Counted from the first letter of the stretch, positions 16,006-25,710 are shown. The stretch is DNA of 64,000 nt from Sphingobium sp. SCG-1 (GCF_002953135.1 NZ_CP026372.1:2294001-2358000); one strand, 5' to 3'. Numbers and translations: made by a program. The notes: generated by a model from the sequence alone, not told the origin.

Positions 16006-17550
16006 ATGAGGTTAAACGCGGCGCTTTCCTCCGACTTGGCGGATGTGCTGCCCATCGACCATATCCTCCTGCGTGGCGATCCGGCGCGTGTCGCATTGGA
16101 CGGGCGGGCGGGGCATATGGATTTCGCCGAACTGGAGACGGCGCTGGGGCGGCTGGCAGCTTGGCTCGAAGGCTATAAGCTCGGTTCCGGCGACAGGGTG
16201 GCGAGTTGGGTGGCGAAAGGCACCGTTGCGGCGCTGATGCCAATGGCGGCGGCGCGCGCGGGCCTTGTCCATGTGCCGGTCAATCCGCTGCTGAAGCGTG
16301 CGCAGGTTGCGCATATTCTTGCCGATAGCGGTGCGCGGCTGCTGATCGGTACGGGCGCGCGGTTGGAGACGCTGGAAGAGGGCGACCTGCCGCAGGACTG
16401 TCAGGCGCATAGCGAAAGCGACACAGCCTGCGCGATGACGGGAGGTCCAACGCTGCCGCCATCCGATGCCGTGCCGGACGCCCTTGCCGCAATCCTCTAC
16501 ACCAGCGGCTCCACCGGAAAACCCAAGGGCGTGATGTTGAGCCATGCGAATCTGTGGCTCGGCGCGGTTGCGGTGGCGGAGTATCTGAACCTCACACCGC
16601 AGGACCGGACGTTATGCGTTCTGCCGTTCAGTTTCGATTACGGGCAGAACCAGCTTTTCTCCACATGGTATGCGGGCGGGTGTGTGGTGCCGCTCGATTA
16701 TCTGACGCCGCGCGATGTCATCCGATCGGTGGAACGGCGCAGGGTGACCACGTTCGCGGGAGTGCCGCCTCTATGGGTGCAATTGGCGGAGCTGGAGTGG
16801 CCCGCAGAGGTGGCCGGACAACTGCGCCGCCTGACGAACAGCGGCGGGGCCTTGACGCCTGCGCTGGTCAAGCGATTGAGAACGCTGTTCCCCCATGCCG
16901 ATCTCTATCCGATGTACGGCCTGACCGAAGCGTTTCGATCCACCTATCTGCCGCCTGCGCTGGTCGATAGTCATCCCGACAGCATGGGGCGCGCGATACC
17001 TTTCGCCGAGATACTAGTGGTGCGTGCCGACGGGACGCTGACCGACGATGATGAGCCGGGCGAACTGGTGCATTGCGGGCCGCTGGTGGCAGAGGGATAC
17101 TGGCGTGACCCGGCGCGCACGGCAGAGCGGTTTCGCCCTGCGCCCGCCGCCTCAGAATATGGCGGCATGGCGGTGTGGTCGGGCGATACGGTACGACGCG
17201 ATGCCGAGGGGTTGCTGTATTTCGTTGGGCGTGACGATGCGATGATCAAGTCGGCAGGTAACCGCATCAGTCCCACTGAAGTTGAGGAGGCGGCAATGGC
17301 CGTGGCGGGCGTTGCCGAAGCCATCGCGCTGGGGGTGCCCGATCCGAGGCTTGGCGCGGCGGTCCGCCTGTTGCTAAGGGCGCGGGTGGGCGTCGATCCG
17401 GCGCAACTGGAGACCGAAGTGTACGCGCATTTGAAGCAGGAACTCCCCAATTTCATGCAGCCGCGCGACATCCGTTTCGTGGAGGTTTTTCCATCCAATG
17501 CGAACGGCAAGATCGATCGTGTGGCGCTCGGCCGGGAGCATGGCGAGTGA
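16006..17550 (+). CDS. Acyl-CoA ligase (AMP-forming), exosortase A system-associated
   Basis: A 514-residue adenylate-forming enzyme. The P-loop is YTSGSTGKPKGVMLSH, followed by YGLTEAFRSTYL (A5), the WSGDTVRRDAEGLLYFVGRDDAMIKSAGNRISP hinge region and the C-terminal lysine in ANGKIDRVAL. It activates a carboxylic acid as an acyl-adenylate and probably loads it on the neighbouring carrier protein. It belongs to the subgroup found only beside exosortase A loci. Its stop overlaps the GTG start of the decarboxylase gene (GTGA), so the two are translationally coupled. The acid substrate is unknown. Confidence 0.9.
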   Translation: MRLNAALSSDLADVLPIDHILLRGDPARVALDGRAGHMDFAELETALGRLAAWLEGYKLGSGDRVASWVAKGTVAALMPMAAARAGLVHVPVNPLLKRAQVAHILADSGARLLIGTGARLETLEEGDLPQDCQAHSESDTACAMTGGPTLPPSDAVPDALAAILYTSGSTGKPKGVMLSHANLWLGAVAVAEYLNLTPQDRTLCVLPFSFDYGQNQLFSTWYAGGCVVPLDYLTPRDVIRSVERRRVTTFAGVPPLWVQLAELEWPAEVAGQLRRLTNSGGALTPALVKRLRTLFPHADLYPMYGLTEAFRSTYLPPALVDSHPDSMGRAIPFAEILVVRADGTLTDDDEPGELVHCGPLVAEGYWRDPARTAERFRPAPAASEYGGMAVWSGDTVRRDAEGLLYFVGRDDAMIKSAGNRISPTEVEEAAMAVAGVAEAIALGVPDPRLGAAVRLLLRARVGVDPAQLETEVYAHLKQELPNFMQPRDIRFVEVFPSNANGKIDRVALGREHGE

Positions 17551-18779
17551 AGCCGACGGGGCCTATACCGCCGTGGTTCACCAGCGAAGAGGGCATGTTG
17601 CTGATCGGCGGATGTGGCGCGGCTTCGCTGGCCGATGAAGCAGGCGATACGCCTCTGTTCGTCTATGACATGAATATTGTCGCGGCGCAGGTGCGGGACT
17701 TGCGCAATGTAATGCCGCCGGAACTCTCGATTCACTATGCGATCAAGGCGAATCCTTTTGCGCCGTTGCTGGAGCATATGGTTGGGTTGGTCGATGGGTT
17801 CGATATTGCCTCGGGCGGCGAACTGGAGATGGCTTTGGCTGCGGGGCAATCGCCCGATAACATCAGTTTTGCAGGGCCGGGCAAGCGCGATGACGAGATC
17901 GCGGCTGCTGTCTCTGCGGGTGTTACATTGAACCTTGAATCTGAAGGTGAGGCAACTCGCGCGCTGGCAATCGCGATACGGCTTGGTCGTCAACCGAAGC
18001 TGGCGGTGCGCGTAAACCCGGACTTTGACTTGCGCGGGTCCGGCATGCGCATGGGCGGCGGGGCCAAGCCTTTCGGCATCGACGCCGATCAGGCTGCGGC
18101 GCTCGCTCGCCGTATTATCGACGCCGGGGCGGACTGGCGAGGTTGGCACATTTTCGCGGGAAGCCAGGCGCTCGACCCACTGGCGCTGATCGAGACCCAG
18201 GCCGCCACCATTGCGCTGGCCACGCGCCTCTCCAAGGAAGTCGGCGCATCGCCGCCGATCGTTAATCTGGGCGGCGGTTTCGGCATCCCTTATTTCCCCG
18301 GAGACTCGCGGCTGGACGTGCGCCCCATCGGCACGGCCCTCGCCGACGCACTTGCGAACAGAGCACCGATATTGGCCGACACGCAGTTTGCGCTGGAACT
18401 CGGACGCTGGCTGGTGGGGGAGGCGGGCGTCTACCTCACCCGCGTGGTTGATGTGAAGGATAGTCAGGGCGAGCGCTTCGTTATCACTGATGGCGGGATG
18501 CACCATCAACTCGCGGCGAGTGGCAATTTCGGGACGGTCGTGAAGCGCAATTACCCCATCGCCATCGCCAACCGTTTCGGTGAACCGGCAGCGGCTGAAC
18601 CCGTTACGGTCGTCGGATGCCTCTGCACGCCGCTCGACCGCTTGGGCGACAAGGTGGCGCTGCCGCCGGTGCAGGTCGGCGATCTCGTCGCGATATTCCT
18701 CGCCGGGGCCTATGGCGCCACGGCTAGTCCCGCAGCGTTCCTCGGTCATCCGGCATCCAAGGAAATGATCGTCGGCTGA
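17547..18779 (+). CDS. PLP-dependent decarboxylase, exosortase A system-associated
   Basis: A 410-residue alanine-racemase-fold III decarboxylase similar to diaminopimelate and ornithine decarboxylases. The PLP lysine is in HYAIKANPFAPLL, the phosphate-binding glycine loop is NLGGGFGIPYF, and the conserved cysteine is in GCLCTPLDRLG. It starts at GTG, overlapping the ligase stop. Decarboxylation of an amino acid next to an adenylating enzyme, carrier protein and GNAT suggests production of an amine or acyl-amine used in surface polysaccharide or protein modification. The group is restricted to exosortase A loci, and its substrate has not been defined. Confidence 0.9.
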   Translation: MKPTGPIPPWFTSEEGMLLIGGCGAASLADEAGDTPLFVYDMNIVAAQVRDLRNVMPPELSIHYAIKANPFAPLLEHMVGLVDGFDIASGGELEMALAAGQSPDNISFAGPGKRDDEIAAAVSAGVTLNLESEGEATRALAIAIRLGRQPKLAVRVNPDFDLRGSGMRMGGGAKPFGIDADQAAALARRIIDAGADWRGWHIFAGSQALDPLALIETQAATIALATRLSKEVGASPPIVNLGGGFGIPYFPGDSRLDVRPIGTALADALANRAPILADTQFALELGRWLVGEAGVYLTRVVDVKDSQGERFVITDGGMHHQLAASGNFGTVVKRNYPIAIANRFGEPAAAEPVTVVGCLCTPLDRLGDKVALPPVQVGDLVAIFLAGAYGATASPAAFLGHPASKEMIVG

Positions 18780-18932
18780 GGCGCACTCCCTCAACATCTC
18801 CAGAAATCCTCCACGCCTAACGCTATCTTTACCCTTAGCGCCCATGAAGGCGGCTGTAGCCATGCGTGCTGTGCAGTCGCCTTCCTCTCAGGCCCTGCAC
18901 GCCACGCAGCGGGCAAAGAGGGTGAGACGAGC

Positions 18933-19577
18933 ATGGTTTCTGGAGCTTTGGGCCGTATTTCTCTAGGCGTTTCGCTGATCGCGATGACGCTATCGGGTTG
19001 CACGACGACGCGCGATGCGCCGACCCTTCCGACCGCGACGTTCGTCGGTGCGGACGAAGGGCCGGGTGAGGAATATGTCATCGGTCCCTTGGACGAACTC
19101 ACGATCTTTGTCTGGCGCAACCCAGAACTCGGCGCGAAGGTGCAGGTGCGCCCCGATGGGCGCATCACCACGCCGCTGATTACGGACTTGCCCGCCGTGG
19201 GAAAGACGCCCGCCGTGCTGGCCGACGACATCAAGGTGGCGCTGAGCAAATATATCGAGAACCCGCTGGTGTCGGTGATCGTCAACAACTTCTCGGGCAC
19301 CTTCAGTCAGCAGATCCGTATCGTCGGCGCGACCGAAAAGCCCGCGTCCATTCCCTATCGCGCGAACATGACGCTGTTGGATGCGATGATCTCGGTCGGC
19401 GGGCTGTCGGAATTTGCGGCGGGGAACAAGGCGCGGCTGATCCGGCATGAGCGCGCCACGGGCAAGCAGCAGGAATTCGCGGTGCGGCTCAATGACCTCA
19501 TCAAGAAGGGCGACACGCGCGCCAATGTGCTGCTCGCGCCGGGCGATGTCATCATCATCCCCGAGAGCATGTTCTAA
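18933..19577 (+). CDS. XrtA/PEP-CTERM system exopolysaccharide export protein
   Basis: A 214-residue outer-membrane export lipoprotein related to Wza. A signal peptide ends in the lipobox LSGC, giving acylated C23. The polysaccharide export domain (YVIGPLDELTIFVWRNPELG) and a SLBB domain (about 130-210, RIVGATEKPASIPYRANMTLLDAM) follow. It is shorter than Wza and lacks the extra beta-grasp repeats and C-terminal pore helix. It is the first gene of the 12.5-kb operon ending at 31461. A 153-base gap upstream separates it from the decarboxylase gene and probably holds the promoter. Confidence 0.92.
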   Translation: MVSGALGRISLGVSLIAMTLSGCTTTRDAPTLPTATFVGADEGPGEEYVIGPLDELTIFVWRNPELGAKVQVRPDGRITTPLITDLPAVGKTPAVLADDIKVALSKYIENPLVSVIVNNFSGTFSQQIRIVGATEKPASIPYRANMTLLDAMISVGGLSEFAAGNKARLIRHERATGKQQEFAVRLNDLIKKGDTRANVLLAPGDVIIIPESMF

Positions 19578-19600
19578 GTAATCAGGAATAACAGAACCTT

Positions 19601-21109
19601 ATGTCTGGTCTCTACGACGAAATCCTGATTGCGCTGCATGGCGTGTGGAACCGCCGCTGGCTTGCGCTTGCCGTCGCCTGGGGCGTCTGCATGATCGGCT
19701 GGCTAGTGGTCTCGCTGATTCCGAACAGCTATGAATCGAAAGCGAAGGTTTACGTCCAGCAACAATCGATCCTGCCTGAGCAGATCGGCATCACGCCGGT
19801 CGAGCAGCAGCAGAATGTCGATCGGGTACGCCAGACGCTGGCGAGTGCCGCCAATCTGGAAAAGGTCGTGCGCGGCACCGACCTGTCGCAGGGCATCACC
19901 AGCGACCGCGATCTGGCGGGCAAAGTCGCCATGCTTCGCACCAAGATCAAGGTCGTCTCCACGCAGGATAATCTATTCGAGATCACGGCATCTTCGTCCG
20001 ACACAGGCATCTCCGATGGCGCGAATGCCAAGCTGGCGGCGCAGATCACGCAAAAGCTGATCGACATTTTCGAGGAAGAGAATGTCGCGGGCGATCGTGA
20101 TGAGACGCGTCAGAGCCTGGGCTTCCTCGATTCGCAGGTCGCGCAGCGTGGCAAGCAGTTGCAGGCCGCCGACCAGCGCCGCGTAGAGTTCGAGCAGAAG
20201 TATCTCGGCCTGCTGCCCGGTGCCGGGTCGATCAGTGATCGCATGGATGCCGCCCGTACCGAAATCAACAACATCGACAGCCAGTTGGTCGCGGCCCAAA
20301 GCGCCCTGTCCGCGATGAACGCGCAACTGGCGGGAACGCCAGCGTCCATCGCGGGAGCCAGCGGTGGCGGGACGACCGCACTGGGGTCTGTCATGGCGGA
20401 AATCTCCGCCGCCAAGGCGCGCGGCTGGACGGAAAGCCACCCTGACATCATCGCGCTGCGTCGTCAGGCTGCGGCGTTGAAGGGGCAGGGCGGGGCTGCG
20501 GCTGTGACCGGCACGCCCAATCCCACTTACACATCGCTGAAATCCATGCAGGCGGAGCGCGCCGCGACGGTGCAGGCATTGCAGATTCGCAAGGGCCAGA
20601 TCCAGTCCGACCTCAATGCCATGTCGGAGCGGCAGGTGTCCGAACCGGGGGTAGCGTCCGAGCAGGAGCGCCTGAACCGCGAATATGAAGCGCTGAAGAC
20701 CCAATATGACAAGCTGCTCGCCGACCGCGAGGAAGTTCGTCTGCGCGGTGATGTGCAGAACGAGACTGGCGCGGTCAAATTCCGCGTGATCGAACCGCCA
20801 AGCGTGCCGTCGACGCCCGCCGCGCCCAATCGCCCGCTATTGCTGATTGCGGTGCTGATCGTCGGCATCGGCGCAGGCGTCGGCACGTCCTTCGCGATGG
20901 GACAGGTGCAGACGACATACCCCACCGCCGCCCGGCTCGAAAAGGCCGCTGGCCTGCCGGTAATCGGCGCGATCACGGAAACGGTGACGGCCGCACAGCA
21001 GCTTATCCGCAAGCAGCGCCTGAAGCTGTTCCTGGCGGGAACGGGCGGACTGGCGGGCGTGTGCCTGCTGCTCGTCGCCGTCGAATTCGTTCAGCGCGGC
21101 ATGGCTTGA
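19601..21109 (+). CDS. XrtA system polysaccharide chain length determinant (Wzz/GumC family)
   Basis: A 502-residue inner-membrane polysaccharide co-polymerase. The first membrane helix is at about 19-40 (LALAVAWGVCMIGWLVVSLI) and the last pair-forming helices are at about 408-428 and 472-492. Between them lies a long periplasmic region with coiled-coil heptads (about 160-390). The Pro-rich segment PPSVPSTPAAPNRPLL before the C-terminal helices is the usual Wzz signature. It should set chain length together with the tyrosine autokinase encoded 10 bases downstream. It carries no fused kinase domain. Confidence 0.92.
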   Translation: MSGLYDEILIALHGVWNRRWLALAVAWGVCMIGWLVVSLIPNSYESKAKVYVQQQSILPEQIGITPVEQQQNVDRVRQTLASAANLEKVVRGTDLSQGITSDRDLAGKVAMLRTKIKVVSTQDNLFEITASSSDTGISDGANAKLAAQITQKLIDIFEEENVAGDRDETRQSLGFLDSQVAQRGKQLQAADQRRVEFEQKYLGLLPGAGSISDRMDAARTEINNIDSQLVAAQSALSAMNAQLAGTPASIAGASGGGTTALGSVMAEISAAKARGWTESHPDIIALRRQAAALKGQGGAAAVTGTPNPTYTSLKSMQAERAATVQALQIRKGQIQSDLNAMSERQVSEPGVASEQERLNREYEALKTQYDKLLADREEVRLRGDVQNETGAVKFRVIEPPSVPSTPAAPNRPLLLIAVLIVGIGAGVGTSFAMGQVQTTYPTAARLEKAAGLPVIGAITETVTAAQQLIRKQRLKLFLAGTGGLAGVCLLLVAVEFVQRGMA

Positions 21110-21119
21110 AGGTAAAGAT

Positions 21120-22031
21120 ATGACCAAGCACAGCCCCATAGAACTCCCCGGCAACTCGCTGCTGGAGCGCGCGTCGAGCCTGTACGACTTCGGATCGGCC
21201 CTGCGCGGCCCCGGCATGCCGCTGGTCGTTCCGCAGATGGTCGAACCCGCGCCGACCTCTACCGAACCAGCCCAGGCCATGCCAATTAGTTGGTCGGGCG
21301 CGCTCCATCCTGTTGATCGTGACGGACTGACGATGGCAGGCTTCGTCCTGCCCGATGGCCCCGTCAGCGGGATCAGCGAAGAATTCCGTATCGTGAAGCG
21401 TCAGCTTTTGATCGGCGCGCGCGGCGGCAATGGCCCGGACGCGATCAAGCGAGGCAACCGCATATTAGTCTGCTCGGCCCATCCGGGCGATGGCAAGACA
21501 TTCTGTGCGGTGAACCTCGCGCTGTCGATGGCAGCCGAGAAGGACATCGAAGTCCTGTTGATCGACGCCGACTTCGCCAAGCCCAGCATTGTATCGACAC
21601 TGGGGCTTCCCGATGGACCGGGCTTCATGGACGTGCTCGCCGATCCGGCGCTCTCGGTCGAAAGCTGCGTGATGCGGACCGAGTTCCCGTCGCTGGCCGT
21701 GCTTCCTGCCGGGAGCCGCACCAACAACGATACCGAATATCTGGCCTCCGCCCGCACCGCGCAGATCCTGGACACGCTAACGGCGGGCAATCCCAACCGC
21801 ATCCTGCTGTTCGACTCGCCGCCGCTGCTCGCCGCTTCGCCCGCTGCTGTGCTGGCGGGGCAGGTCGGTCAGGCGCTGATGGTCGTGCGTGCCGACAAGA
21901 CCAGCGAGAACGCGCTCCGCGACGCTGCCAATCTGTTGAAAGCCTGCGCGCATGTGCAGTTGCTGCTGAATGGCGTGAAATTCTCAGCCAGCGGCCGTCG
22001 CTTCGGTAATTATTACGGAAAAGGCGAATGA
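21120..22031 (+). CDS. XrtA-associated tyrosine autokinase
   Basis: A 303-residue cytoplasmic BY-kinase (CpsD/CapB type). The Walker A motif is SAHPGDGKTF (K126), Walker A' is LLIDADFAKPS and Walker B is ILLFDSPP. The C-terminus ends in GNYYGKGE, a short two-tyrosine cluster instead of the longer Tyr tails of E. coli Wzc. The N-terminal about 100 residues are variable. It partners the chain-length protein just upstream to control polymer export. Its stop overlaps the ATG of the outer-membrane protein gene, so the two are coupled. Confidence 0.92.
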   Translation: MTKHSPIELPGNSLLERASSLYDFGSALRGPGMPLVVPQMVEPAPTSTEPAQAMPISWSGALHPVDRDGLTMAGFVLPDGPVSGISEEFRIVKRQLLIGARGGNGPDAIKRGNRILVCSAHPGDGKTFCAVNLALSMAAEKDIEVLLIDADFAKPSIVSTLGLPDGPGFMDVLADPALSVESCVMRTEFPSLAVLPAGSRTNNDTEYLASARTAQILDTLTAGNPNRILLFDSPPLLAASPAAVLAGQVGQALMVVRADKTSENALRDAANLLKACAHVQLLLNGVKFSASGRRFGNYYGKGE

Positions 22032-23650
22032 AGATGCCGCGCATTACCGCGCGCTGGGTGGCGATTGCGATGCTGGCGGGTGTAACGCACCCCGCCAGCG
22101 CTCGCTCACGCACCGATGTGTCGCCCTATCTGGAACTCAACCAGATCGTCATCGCCGACTTGCAGGACAGCGGTAGCGAGGTTCTGACCTACACCTCCGT
22201 CGCCGCGGGTGTGGACGCAAGCGTCCGCACGCAACGCGCAGAGATCGGCGTTAACGCCCGCTACGAGCATCGCTTCAGCTGGGGCGGCGATGTCGGCGAT
22301 CAGGACGCGATCAGCGGCCTCCTGCGCGGTAGGGTCAGCCTGATCCACGATACGCTGAGCCTCGAAGGCGGCGTGATCGCGACGCGGATTCGCACCGATG
22401 GCCTGATCGGCGCGAACAACAATCTGGCGGGCAATGTCGGCTCCACCACGCAAGTTTATTCGGGCTATGTCGGCCCGACATTCACCAAACGCATCGGCAA
22501 TGTCGACCTCAATGCGGCCTACCGCTTCGGTTATACCCGCACGCAGGATGATTTCGGCATCGGCCTGCCCGGCGCGTCCAATTTCGGCAGCTTCGACGAA
22601 AGCACCAGCCATAGCGCGACCTTCTCGGCGGGCATGCAGCCCGGCCCGCTTCCAGTCGGCCTGGCGATCGGCGGCGGCTATAATCGCGAGGATACCAATG
22701 TCCTGGGCCAGCGTTTCGAGGACAGGTTCCTGCGCGCCGATGTGACCGTGCCGGTATCGGCCACGGTCGCGCTGGTCGGCGGCGTTGGCTATGAAGACGT
22801 CGAAATCAGCCAGCGCGGCGCGCTGCTCGATGATTCGGGCAACCCGGTACTGAACGGCAAGGGCCGCCTCATCACCGATCCCGCCTCGCCCCGCCGCCTG
22901 TCCTACGACACGGACGGCATCATCTGGGACGCAGGCGTGCTGTGGCGTCCGAGCCGCCGCACGTCATTGGAGGCGCGTGTCGGCCGTCGCTATGGCAATA
23001 TGAGCTACACCGGCACTTTCTCGTGGCAGCCGGGACGTGATACATCCGTCAACATCGCCGTCTATGACAGCATCGAGAGTTTTGGCCGCCTGCTGAACGG
23101 CAACCTCGCCGGGCTTTCGACCGACTTCAACGCGGCACGCAATCCATTCAGTGGCGACATCAATCCGTGTGTTGCCTCGACAACCGGCGGTGGCCAGTGC
23201 TTCAACGATGCCCTTAGCGCGATCAGTGGATCGAACTTCCGGCGGCGCGGCATTTCCGGGCAATTCGCGACCAAAAGTGGCCGCACAAGCTGGGGCGTCG
23301 GTGTCGGCTATTCCCGCCGCACCTTCATCGCGCCGAATAGCGGACTATTCGCGGGCGTAGATGGATCGCATGATGACAATTACTACGCGCAACTGTTCGC
23401 CAGCCGCCAGCTTGACCCGCAGTCGGGCATCGATGGCACGGTGTACGCGAATTATTATGATAGCGGCTTCGATGGAAACGGCATCGGCCTCGGCGACGTC
23501 ACCAATGTCGGCGCGAATGGCAGCTATTATCATAATTTCGGCCGCCGCCTGACCGGCACTGCTTCGGTCGGCGTGGATGCGGTCGATACGCAGAGCATCG
23601 ACACCATCATCAGCTTGCTGGGCCAGATCGGCCTGCGATACCAATTCTAA
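22028..23650 (+). CDS. TIGR03016 family PEP-CTERM system-associated outer membrane protein
   Basis: A 540-residue predicted outer-membrane beta-barrel. A signal peptide (about 1-25, ending near ASARS) precedes alternating aromatic/polar strands, and the chain ends in QIGLRYQF with a terminal Phe, the BAM recognition signature. The motif DVSPYLELNQIVIADLQ near the start is typical of the family. The family occurs only with exosortase A-type exopolysaccharide loci, and it may act as the outer-membrane passage or anchoring component alongside the small export lipoprotein. The function is inferred from context; there is no experimental role known to me. Confidence 0.9.
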   Translation: MKMPRITARWVAIAMLAGVTHPASARSRTDVSPYLELNQIVIADLQDSGSEVLTYTSVAAGVDASVRTQRAEIGVNARYEHRFSWGGDVGDQDAISGLLRGRVSLIHDTLSLEGGVIATRIRTDGLIGANNNLAGNVGSTTQVYSGYVGPTFTKRIGNVDLNAAYRFGYTRTQDDFGIGLPGASNFGSFDESTSHSATFSAGMQPGPLPVGLAIGGGYNREDTNVLGQRFEDRFLRADVTVPVSATVALVGGVGYEDVEISQRGALLDDSGNPVLNGKGRLITDPASPRRLSYDTDGIIWDAGVLWRPSRRTSLEARVGRRYGNMSYTGTFSWQPGRDTSVNIAVYDSIESFGRLLNGNLAGLSTDFNAARNPFSGDINPCVASTTGGGQCFNDALSAISGSNFRRRGISGQFATKSGRTSWGVGVGYSRRTFIAPNSGLFAGVDGSHDDNYYAQLFASRQLDPQSGIDGTVYANYYDSGFDGNGIGLGDVTNVGANGSYYHNFGRRLTGTASVGVDAVDTQSIDTIISLLGQIGLRYQF

Positions 23651-23668
23651 TAGTCCGGAGAGACGAGC

Positions 23669-24826
23669 ATGTACGATCAGTTCTATGGATTGACGGGGCG
23701 ACCGTTCCAGCTGACCCCGGACCCGCATTTCTATTTCGAGAGCGCGACGCACCGGAAGGCGCTGTCGTACCTCGGCTACGGACTGGCGCAGGGTGAAGGC
23801 TTCATCGTCATCACCGGAGACATTGGCGCTGGCAAAACGACGCTGGTCGGGCATGTGATGGCGACGGTCGATCTCGCGCGACTGACGGCGGCGAAGATCG
23901 TCTCGACACAGGTCGGCGGCGACGATATCCTGCGCCTTGCCGCGCAGAGCTTTGGCCTTGCCGCCGATAATGTGCCCAAGGCGCAGTTGCTTCAGCGGAT
24001 CGAGGCGTTCCTCCATGCACAGGCGCGCGCCGGCAAGCGCACACTGCTGATCGTGGACGAGGCGCAAAACCTTGCGATTTCCGCAGTCGAAGAACTGCGG
24101 ATGCTGAGCAACTTCCAGCTTGGCGGGCAGGCGCTGCTCCAGATTTTCCTGCTCGGCCAGCCCGAGTTTCGCGATCTTCTGAAGTCGCCCGAACTGGAAC
24201 AATTGCGCCAGCGCGTGATTGCGACGCATCACCTCGAACCGATGCTCGCGAGCGAAGTCGAACCCTATATCCTCCATCGCCTCGGCCTCGTCGGCTGGAA
24301 GGGCAATCCGAAATTGACGCCCGAAGCCTTCGCCGCGATCTATGCCGCGAGCGATGGCGTGCCCCGCCGCGTCAATGTGATCGCCAGCCGACTGCTGCTG
24401 CTCGGCGCGATCGATCAGCTTGGCATATTGGATGCCGAAGTCGTCGCAGCCGTCCTGTCCGACATGGGGCAGGAAGAGGAAGAGCCTGCGCCTGTGGCTT
24501 ATTCCCCGCTCGATCATGCGTCCGAACCTATGGCTTTTGCCGCCTCAATGCCGGTCGCCGATCCGTCGATGGCCGCCGCTTTGCAGGCCGAACTCGACGC
24601 CGTCCGTGCCGAGATGGCTGACGTCAAGAAGGCGCTTGCCGCGCGCGGTGCAGAGCCAGATAGCGATGAAGTCGCCGAGGTCATGGTGTATTTCGACAAG
24701 CGCCTTGACGTCATCGATGCGCGGTCGAAAGAACAGGACGCCGCGTTGCGCCGCGTTCTTGCGCTGCTGGTGGATTGGGTGGAACGCGAAGATCCCGCTA
24801 CGATACAGCGGAGCCATGCCGCCTGA
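23669..24826 (+). CDS. XrtA/PEP-CTERM system-associated ATPase (ExeA-like)
   Basis: A 385-residue AAA ATPase of the ExeA/GspA group. The Walker A motif is TGDIGAGKTT (49-58), Walker B is TLLIVDEAQN, and MLSNFQLGGQALLQIFLLGQPE is the typical sensor region. The C-terminal 100 residues contain a predicted coiled coil (AALQAELDAVRAEMADVKKAL) and no peptidoglycan-binding domain. It probably provides energy or assembly control for the trans-envelope secretion machinery. The ATG at 23669 has a Shine-Dalgarno sequence GGAGAG. Confidence 0.92.
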   Translation: MYDQFYGLTGRPFQLTPDPHFYFESATHRKALSYLGYGLAQGEGFIVITGDIGAGKTTLVGHVMATVDLARLTAAKIVSTQVGGDDILRLAAQSFGLAADNVPKAQLLQRIEAFLHAQARAGKRTLLIVDEAQNLAISAVEELRMLSNFQLGGQALLQIFLLGQPEFRDLLKSPELEQLRQRVIATHHLEPMLASEVEPYILHRLGLVGWKGNPKLTPEAFAAIYAASDGVPRRVNVIASRLLLLGAIDQLGILDAEVVAAVLSDMGQEEEEPAPVAYSPLDHASEPMAFAASMPVADPSMAAALQAELDAVRAEMADVKKALAARGAEPDSDEVAEVMVYFDKRLDVIDARSKEQDAALRRVLALLVDWVEREDPATIQRSHAA

Positions 24827-24852
24827 CGGCTGTTCGCAAGGGTAGACAAGCA

Positions 24853-25710
24853 ATGCAGAACGCCCTTTCGGTGGACGTCGAAGACTGGTTTCAGGTTGGC
24901 GCGTTTGAGAAGACGATCGACCGTTCCGACTGGGATGGCCTCGCGCATCGTGTCGAGCGCAATACCGACGCGGTGCTGGCCTTGTTCGCCGATGCGGGCG
25001 TGACCGGCACATTCTTCACGCTGGGGTGGGTGGCGGAGCGCTATCCTGCGCTGATGCGGCGGATCGTTGATGCCGGACATGAACTGGCGAGCCATGGTTA
25101 CGACCATCAGCGGGTTTTCACCTTTACGCCGGAAGACTGGCGCGCGGACCTGCGCAAATCGCGCGGGCTGCTGGAGGATGCGTCCGGCGCCGCGGTCGCC
25201 GGCTATCGTGCGCCGAGCTTTTCCATCGATACGCGCACCCCTTGGGCGCATCGCATTCTGGCGGAAGAAGGCTATGTTTATTCAAGCAGCGTCGCGCCGG
25301 TGAAGCACGATCATTACGGCTGGCCGGATTCGCCGCGTTTCGCGTGGAAGCCGCTCAACGACAGCGCGCTTTTGGAACTGCCGGTCACGACGGCGCGGTT
25401 CGGTGGCCGCACATTGGCGGCTGGCGGCGGAGGGTTCTTCCGGCTGCTGCCCTATGGCTTTTCGCGCTGGGCGATCCGGCAGGTGAATGGCAAGGCGCAT
25501 AGACCCGCGATCATCTACTTCCATCCGTGGGAGATCGACCCCGATCAGCCCCGCGTGACCGATGCGCCGCTGCGTTCGAAGCTCCGGCACTACAGCAACC
25601 TCTCCGCCATGGCGCCCAAGCTGCGGCGGCTCGCGGAAGACTTCCGCTGGGGCCGTGTCGATGCGATCGCAGCGCAAGAGGCGGCTCGGCTCGGGCAACA
25701 GGTGGCATGA
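24853..25710 (+). CDS. XrtA system polysaccharide deacetylase
   Basis: A 285-residue NodB-type deacetylase. The metal-binding residues are in SVDVEDWFQ (D8, D11) and in ELASHGYDHQ, the substrate motif is YRAPSFS, and a late histidine is in IYFHPWEID. The family carries DUF3473 at the C-terminus. It has no signal peptide, so it either acts in the cytoplasm on lipid-linked intermediates or is exported another way. The start was chosen at ATG 24853 because MQNALSVDVEDWF aligns with the family; an in-frame extension to 24775 would overlap the ATPase gene. Its stop overlaps the next ATG. Confidence 0.9.
   Translation: MQNALSVDVEDWFQVGAFEKTIDRSDWDGLAHRVERNTDAVLALFADAGVTGTFFTLGWVAERYPALMRRIVDAGHELASHGYDHQRVFTFTPEDWRADLRKSRGLLEDASGAAVAGYRAPSFSIDTRTPWAHRILAEEGYVYSSSVAPVKHDHYGWPDSPRFAWKPLNDSALLELPVTTARFGGRTLAAGGGGFFRLLPYGFSRWAIRQVNGKAHRPAIIYFHPWEIDPDQPRVTDAPLRSKLRHYSNLSAMAPKLRRLAEDFRWGRVDAIAAQEAARLGQQVA

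Noticed and set aside
18821..18840. CGCTA/TAGCG inverted repeat upstream of the export lipoprotein gene
   Set aside because: Five-base arms with a 10-base spacer can occur by chance in this gap; no consensus was recognised.
16971..18863. 630-codon minus-strand frame over the acyl-CoA ligase and decarboxylase genes
   Set aside because: The plus-strand genes have complete motifs; the antisense translation has none, so it is a shadow.
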